Assembly: GCA_963965975.1 (NCBI GenBank)
Contig: OZ014424.1
Coordinates: forward strand, 3,286,001-3,350,000
Origin: Xestospongia bergquistia
Taxonomy: Eukaryota > Porifera > Demospongiae > Haplosclerida > Petrosiidae
DNA length: 64,000 bases
Reading direction: 5' to 3'
Below the pieces are notes generated by a model. The model saw nothing but the letters and a program-made list of their open reading frames with translations. It ran no database searches and was not told the DNA's origin. Of this stretch, positions 58,674 to 64,000 are shown in pieces (position 1 is the first letter of the stretch; the number at the start of each line of letters is the position of its first letter). The position numbers and the translations under genes are program-made.

Positions 58674-60820
58674 GTATTCCGACATGGTGATCAAAGCCCT
58701 GCTGAAACTTATCCTAATGACCCATAACAGGAAGATGCATGACCTCAAGGATTTGGACAACTAACAATTGTAAGTTGAATACATTGCCTTCTGTCTATTC
58801 TCATATTTCATAGCTTGGAATGAAAGAAGCTTATAATCTTGGACTTATATTGAAGTCGAAATACATTAAATTTGGTTACATGGATAAAAAATATTCCAGA
58901 AACCAGGTGAATTTTGTTTATGAGGGATTTTTTCATGCATAAAAATATACATTTAGGTATATATCCGGAGCACAGATTTAGATAGAACATTAATAAGTGC
59001 AGAGAGTCTGCTAGCTGGATTGTACCCACCTCATGAATCACAAGTATACAGTTTTATTGTAACATCCATAATTAGTATTTTTTATTATAGAAATTTAAGA
59101 CTGATTTATACTGGTACCCTATTCCTGTCCATATTGTACTAATTTATCTGTTGGTTAGATGTTAAATCTATATTCAGTATTTGGTGTAAGCATCCTCTTT
59201 ATGTTCTACATAATGCAATTAATACAAATTGCCTTCCTTTCAGATTGGAAAATGATGTGGGATGCAAAAAATATGAATTTAGAATTAATGTTTTTGTAAC
59301 AATTAACAAGTTAATTATCATAAACAAATCATATGGGAAGTTGATTTCTGAATAAAAAGTCTCTTACCATAAACTAAAGCTAATGTCTTGAAACCTTTAT
59401 ATTTAGAATTGGCAAATTTATTAAAATAAAAGTGATGTGTCCAAAGTTAAATTTCCATTATGATAGCTAATTTTAAGCCTCCTCCAAATGACATCAACCC
59501 CTACTAAGTCCACTTTGATTAATATATTAATGCTATTACTGAGTCAAGGTTGGTGTAAGGTTAATTTAATAGTTTTTTTCTTTCTATTGACAAATAAAAT
59601 TAGCTGTAGACTGTAAGACAAGATTATAATAGTGAAATACTATATGCATTACTGATAAAATTGATTGCTTCTTTTAATCAAATCATTGTCACTAGGTATT
59701 ATAAATTGCATTGGGCATTATATACTGCATTGAAATGTATTAACAATATATGATAATCTTATTACTAATACTATGGAATTGACAGTTCATTTACTTCAAG
59801 AAACAACTTCTCAGAAAGGACAAGTATGTGATATATAAGACTGTCCTGTTATAAATTCCATAGTGACAGCCCTCACACATAGCCAAGCATTCGTGAAAGT
59901 TCTTGCATCTAATTAATGAGACATTAAATAGAATATTCATAGCTCTTACAACATGGCTACAAAGTGCCATCCCTGTATTCCATGCATTTTTATGTATTGT
60001 TGTATTATATTTTATGTGAAAACTAAGTTATTTTATTGCAGTTATTAAAGGCATGTCTATATATTGTCCCGAGTATACAAAATTACGAGATAATGATAAA
60101 AACACTACAAAATACAAAGAAATTGAGCAACAACATCAAGTAAACCATCACATTTATTGACAATTATAGTAATTAGGTTTATTTAGCATTTGTATGAAGA
60201 GCTTGGACAGTACACTGGGAAAAAGATTGACACTTCAAATGCCTGGAGTATTAGAGATGGCTTATTTATAGAGGTGAATGTTAAACACATTACAATTGTA
60301 TTTAAATAGATACTTTGCTTTTAGTATATTTATAATCTGACAATGCCACCTTGGCTCTAAGTAGATTTGTTAATGTCTCTTAAGCCTATATCCAACTTTT
60401 CATTAAGTTTATTCTCTGATACCTTCACCAAGAAACAAATAATGGGACGTAATAACTGTTTTGATAGGATGATGTGACTGATGTCGTAGGTTTATGGACT
60501 GATAAAGTATTGTCTGATATGGAAATGAAAGCTATTAATAATGACTGTGTGAGAGATCTAAAATTGGCCTTGTACTCTACTGTAAGTCTACGTTTTCTTA
60601 ACTAATCTGACATTGTTTTCAACATAATACAACAGTATCAGCATTTTAAAGTACATTTGATGGTATTCAACCATTCTATGCTGCAGACACTAACAGCTTA
60701 TCTCATTGCAACAAACTGCAGTGCATGGTTCATACAGAATATGTAGTTCTATGCACAGATATAGGTGGAAAATAATACATTAACTGCATATATTATGATG
60801 ATGTGACTCACTCTGTTAGT
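58674..60820 (+). pseudogene. Histidine acid phosphatase (ACP2/ACPP-like), eight exons, decayed
   Basis: Exons: 58674-58769, 58814-58906, 58957-59043, 59091-59160, 60042-60139, 60187-60273, 60468-60581 and about 60623-60819. Phases agree throughout, and most introns are 41-50 bp. Landmarks are VFRHGDQSPAETYPNDP (phosphohistidine motif RHGxRxP), [61 protein letters not shown] joined to HNTTVSAF (the HDT motif), and FDGIQPFYAADTN. The family hydrolyses phosphomonoesters in lysosomes or outside the cell. Signs of death are TAA at 58725-58727, TGA at 58740-58742 and TAA at 60647-60649. There is another TAA in the GGK..YINCIYY stretch near 60770, the last acceptor has AA in place of AG at 60621-60622, and the second Arg of RHGxR is Gln. 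The acid/base Asp of HD is Asn. The signal peptide exon is not visible and intron 4 is 881 bp. Family call firm. Confidence 0.92.
59161..60041 (+). other. Long fourth intron of the acid phosphatase pseudogene
   Basis: 881 bp, against 41-50 bp for most of the other introns. AT-rich; I see no transposon ends or coding matches. Either an old insertion or, less likely, a missed exon. Confidence 0.5.
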
Positions 60821-61604
60821 TGAACCAGAGGCAAATTGTGCTAGCAAAGTTGCTTTAGAAAGATCATAAATCAATTAGAGTGACAAAAGTGATCGTACTT
60901 ATGACATAGTATAAGTATTATGATACAGCTGTCATCATTCCCAGCACTCAACTAGAAAATCAACTAGAGAATAGAAATGGGCAGTTTGATTTTTGATTTT
61001 TACATATTATTAATTCTATCTTACATAGAGTAGTTATTAGAGAACTTCGCTACATCTCCAGTCTAGTCATATATAGTATATCATAGGACTATACTAGATC
61101 TAGATCATCACATGTTGATGTAATATAAATTACTATTATAATAGAAGAGAACAAACAGTAAAAACATTTTTAAAAATTGTTTCTATTAACTTACTAGAAG
61201 TAGGACAATCATCTCCAATAGATCAGTCAGTAAGCAGACCTATTCTACTCTATCCTAAAAGAAGGTATCGTTTAAATTGTTTAGTTTATAACTCTCAATT
61301 AGTTGATGATCATCTCCAGTAGAAAACAGTCCTACTATAAAATGAAAAATACTTATCACAACAGAGCAATAATAATTATTATAAATTGACAAGAGCCTGT
61401 TGTATATTAAATTAATTAATAATTCTAAGGGTACAACAGTCCAAGTCACTTATTAGGGATAAAGAGAAGAGCCTGGACTTCACAAAGACTAGCTAATAAA
61501 ATGTAACCCTTACAGACCACCAAAAACCTTACATTCAAAACCTATCCACATACCAGTAATACAATGACAATGAGATGTCAGAATTAATTTACAAAAAATA
61601 TAAA

Positions 61605-61850
61605 GGGAGTTAAATAATTCAGGATTATACAGCACACATAAAGGGATAAATATGCAACACAATGGTAACAATTATGAAATGGAGGGTTAAATAATTCAAG
61701 ATTATATGACATACACAAAGGGTTATTACACAACACACTCAATGGTCAAGAATTACGAAACAGAAGGGGTTAAATTATTCTGAATTTTATGACACGCACA
61801 AGGGTTAAATAATTCAGGATTACACAACACAAAGGGAGTTAATATGGCAG
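61605..61850. repeat. Irregular minisatellite, GGGTTAAATAATTCAGGATT units
   Basis: The unit starts at about 61609, 61685, 61769 and 61804, each followed by a RACACACAYAAAGGG segment. Spacing is irregular (76, 84, 35 bp). Confidence 0.8.
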
Positions 61851-62374
61851 ACATAAGTTATAGAACGTTATGACACAGTAACAGACGCACACAAAGGGAT
61901 TAAAATAAATATGGAAGGGTCTCACATCAGGTTCAATATCAAGAGAAAGGGTCACAGTTATACATCAATAACACCTAGAAGGTTATATAGGGATAGTTTA
62001 TATATAGATACACAAAAGACAAAGATGAATGAGATGTGAGGTACCTACCACAAGACAAGAAGGAGGATAAAATATTAGAAAGTATTGATAAAATAACATA
62101 CAAGCAGTTCTTCCATGTCCAAATCCACCTATTAATACCCCTGACTCATCAACCACCTATAATCACATTATGATGTCCATATACACGACCCACAAACTGA
62201 TCCCTGACCATACTTAACACATAAAGACTGTCAACCTCAAGAACGAAGATAAAGAGCCACAACCAGGCCCATAAACAATTATTGATGTCCACACAGTGTT
62301 AGTAGTAGATAAATCAATTAAATGAGACCAAAACAGTTTATAATTGTACAATATATATAGCGTAACAATTAATA

Positions 62375-62500
62375 TACAACCATTATCTCCATCACCATCT
62401 CAATCATCATCATCACCATCACCACCATCTCCATCTACATCATCATCTCCATCACCATCTCAATCATCGTCTCTATCATCATCTCCACCATCTCAGTAGA
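62375..62500. repeat. (ATC/CCATCT)n trinucleotide-type repeat
   Basis: ATCTCCATCACCATCTCAAT, CATCATCATC and CCACCATCTC words in a mixed ATC/ACC run. Confidence 0.95.
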
Positions 62501-63212
62501 TCACTAGAAATTGAAAAAGGTATATAAACGTCAATCTTACATAGAGTGATTATTAGAGAACATCACTGCATCACCTCCAGTCCAGTATAGTCATCAAAAG
62601 TTGCAAAGAGGTATTGATACATCAAAAATACAGTCAACTTATCAGAGAACCATACACCTATATAATAGACTAAAGCCATCAAAAAATTATAAACATACAT
62701 GTTTAGTAAAGATATGTCCATATTGTTATAACAGATAACTTACATTAGTCATCAGTTAATGTACATAAGGTCATCATTACCAGTAACATTAACATTTCTA
62801 TCCTATTATAGAACATTGAGGTTCATTTAGTAGATATTGTACTAATTAATAATTCAACTTACAGTAGGTATATTAACAATTGTTATCAGATCATCTCTTA
62901 TTAATTTATTGATAGACCTACTAAATGTAACAGAATTTGTTTTGTTCTAACATTATAGTTACTATACAACACACAACCATTAGAACATTATATCATTACA
63001 CTACAGAACAAGTATAAAATGAAAATAGTTATTACAACAGAGCACAAATAATAATAATAATAAAAGTTACTTGTAATTCTAGTGTACAACAGTCACATGT
63101 CAGTTATTAGGGATAAAAATCTACTATAAAAACTAACCTTCAAACCCTCCAGGCCCATACAAACCATGAATCAAGACTTACCAAAAGCTTTAATGCCAAT
63201 GAACAGGATATG

Positions 63213-63360
63213 AAAAATTCTAGATGCCATACTGAAGTAAATTTTTAGATGCCAGTAAAAATTACTGTAGTGAATTTCTAGATGCCTGTAAAAGTACTGT
63301 AGTAAATTTTGAGATGCTAGCAAAAAAGTAAATGTTTAGATGCTAGTAATAAAGTAATTC
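63213..63360. repeat. About 38-bp tandem repeat
   Basis: Four to five copies of a TAGATGCYAGTAAAAA..AGTAAATTTT unit. Confidence 0.85.
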
Positions 63361-64000
63361 TTATCTTTCCGGATAATAACAAAAGCTTAAAACAAATTCT
63401 TTAGTAGAAAATTGTACTATTTAATAAGTCAACTTACAGTAGTCATCAGTTAGATTAGATCATAAATCTATCAGATTGACAAAAGGGTCAGTAGTATCAT
63501 ACTTATAACGTAGTATAAGTATTATGATACAGCTGTCATCATTCCCAGCACTCAAGTAGAACATGTTGCAACTAGAGAATAAAAACAACCAGAGAATAAA
63601 AGTGGACAGTTAGAATTAATGATGTATGAAAACTTCACTACATCATCTCCAGTCTAGTCATATATAGTATCATAGGACTATATTAGATCTAGATCATCAC
63701 GTGTTGATGTAGAATAAATTACTATTATAATAGAAGAGAACAAACAGTAAAAACATTTATTTAATAATTGTTTCTATTAACTTACTAGAAGTATGGACAA
63801 TCATCTCCAATAGATCAGTCATTAAATGAACCTATTATACTCTATCCTAAAAGAAGGTATCATTTAAATTGTTGAGTTTATAACTCTCAATTAGTTGATG
63901 ACCATCTCTAGTAGAAAACAGTCCTACTAAAAATTGAAAAATACTTATTACAACAGAGTAGCAATAATAATTATTATAAATTGACAAGAGTCTGTTGTAT

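Larger units (their letters stand above)
60855..64000 (+). repeat. 2.59-kb tandem repeat, one full unit and a second cut by the window end
   Basis: The words GATACAGCTGTCATCATTCC, GGACAATCATCTCCAATAGA and ACAAGAG.CTGTTGTAT recur at about 2,592-bp spacing (for example 61203 and 63795), with close identity from 60855-61405 to 63447-64000. A partial third relative of the CATAGAG..TATTAGAGAAC segment lies at 62545-62610. No genes; open frames here are not conserved between units. Confidence 0.92.

Noticed and set aside
61255-61449. 64-codon minus-strand frame
   Set aside because: It lies in the 2.59-kb repeat and is not conserved in the second unit at about 63847-64000.

Overview
This is an animal (metazoan) nuclear window, very AT-rich, dominated by a large satellite array and by nested, mostly decaying transposons. 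Introns in the recognisable gene models are tiny (about 41 to 65 bp in most cases). Together with the types of DNA transposon present, this suggests a marine invertebrate, most plausibly a demosponge. The organism call is an inference; no single diagnostic gene fixes it.

Layout. 1-296: copies of a 143-bp satellite. 297-3805: a decayed piggyBac-type transposase (minus strand) among microsatellites. 3810-6678: a Kolobok-like DNA transposon with TTAA target duplication and about 218-bp inverted ends. It carries two convergent genes, one related to the C-terminal 'ballast' domain of the P2X7 receptor and one a THAP zinc-finger protein, and it is itself interrupted by a 620-bp hAT deletion derivative with a perfect 8-bp target duplication. 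6683-40117: one continuous satellite array, about 234 copies of the 143-bp monomer, with higher-order repeats; its right edge ends in an inverted partial monomer (40118-40200). 40203-53020: a patchwork of segmental duplications and about 100-bp minisatellite. A pogo/Tigger-like transposon (41429-45640, TA duplication, about 422-bp inverted ends, transposase plus PHD-finger exons) and a second hAT derivative (50982-51889, 8-bp duplication, BED-finger relic) are inserted in it. 53021-54210 and about 56780-58420: two broken Ty3/Gypsy fossils. 55404-56432: an unidentified spliced coding fragment. 58674-60820: an eight-exon histidine acid phosphatase pseudogene. 60855-64000: a 2.59-kb tandem repeat running off the window.

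There is little sign of a working host pathway. The only host gene family recognised with confidence is acid phosphatase, and that copy is dead. The most interesting items are the Kolobok-like element with its P2X7-ballast-like passenger gene, the satellite monomer that is almost wholly built of dyad symmetries, and the tandemly duplicated exon-intron units inside the pogo-like element.
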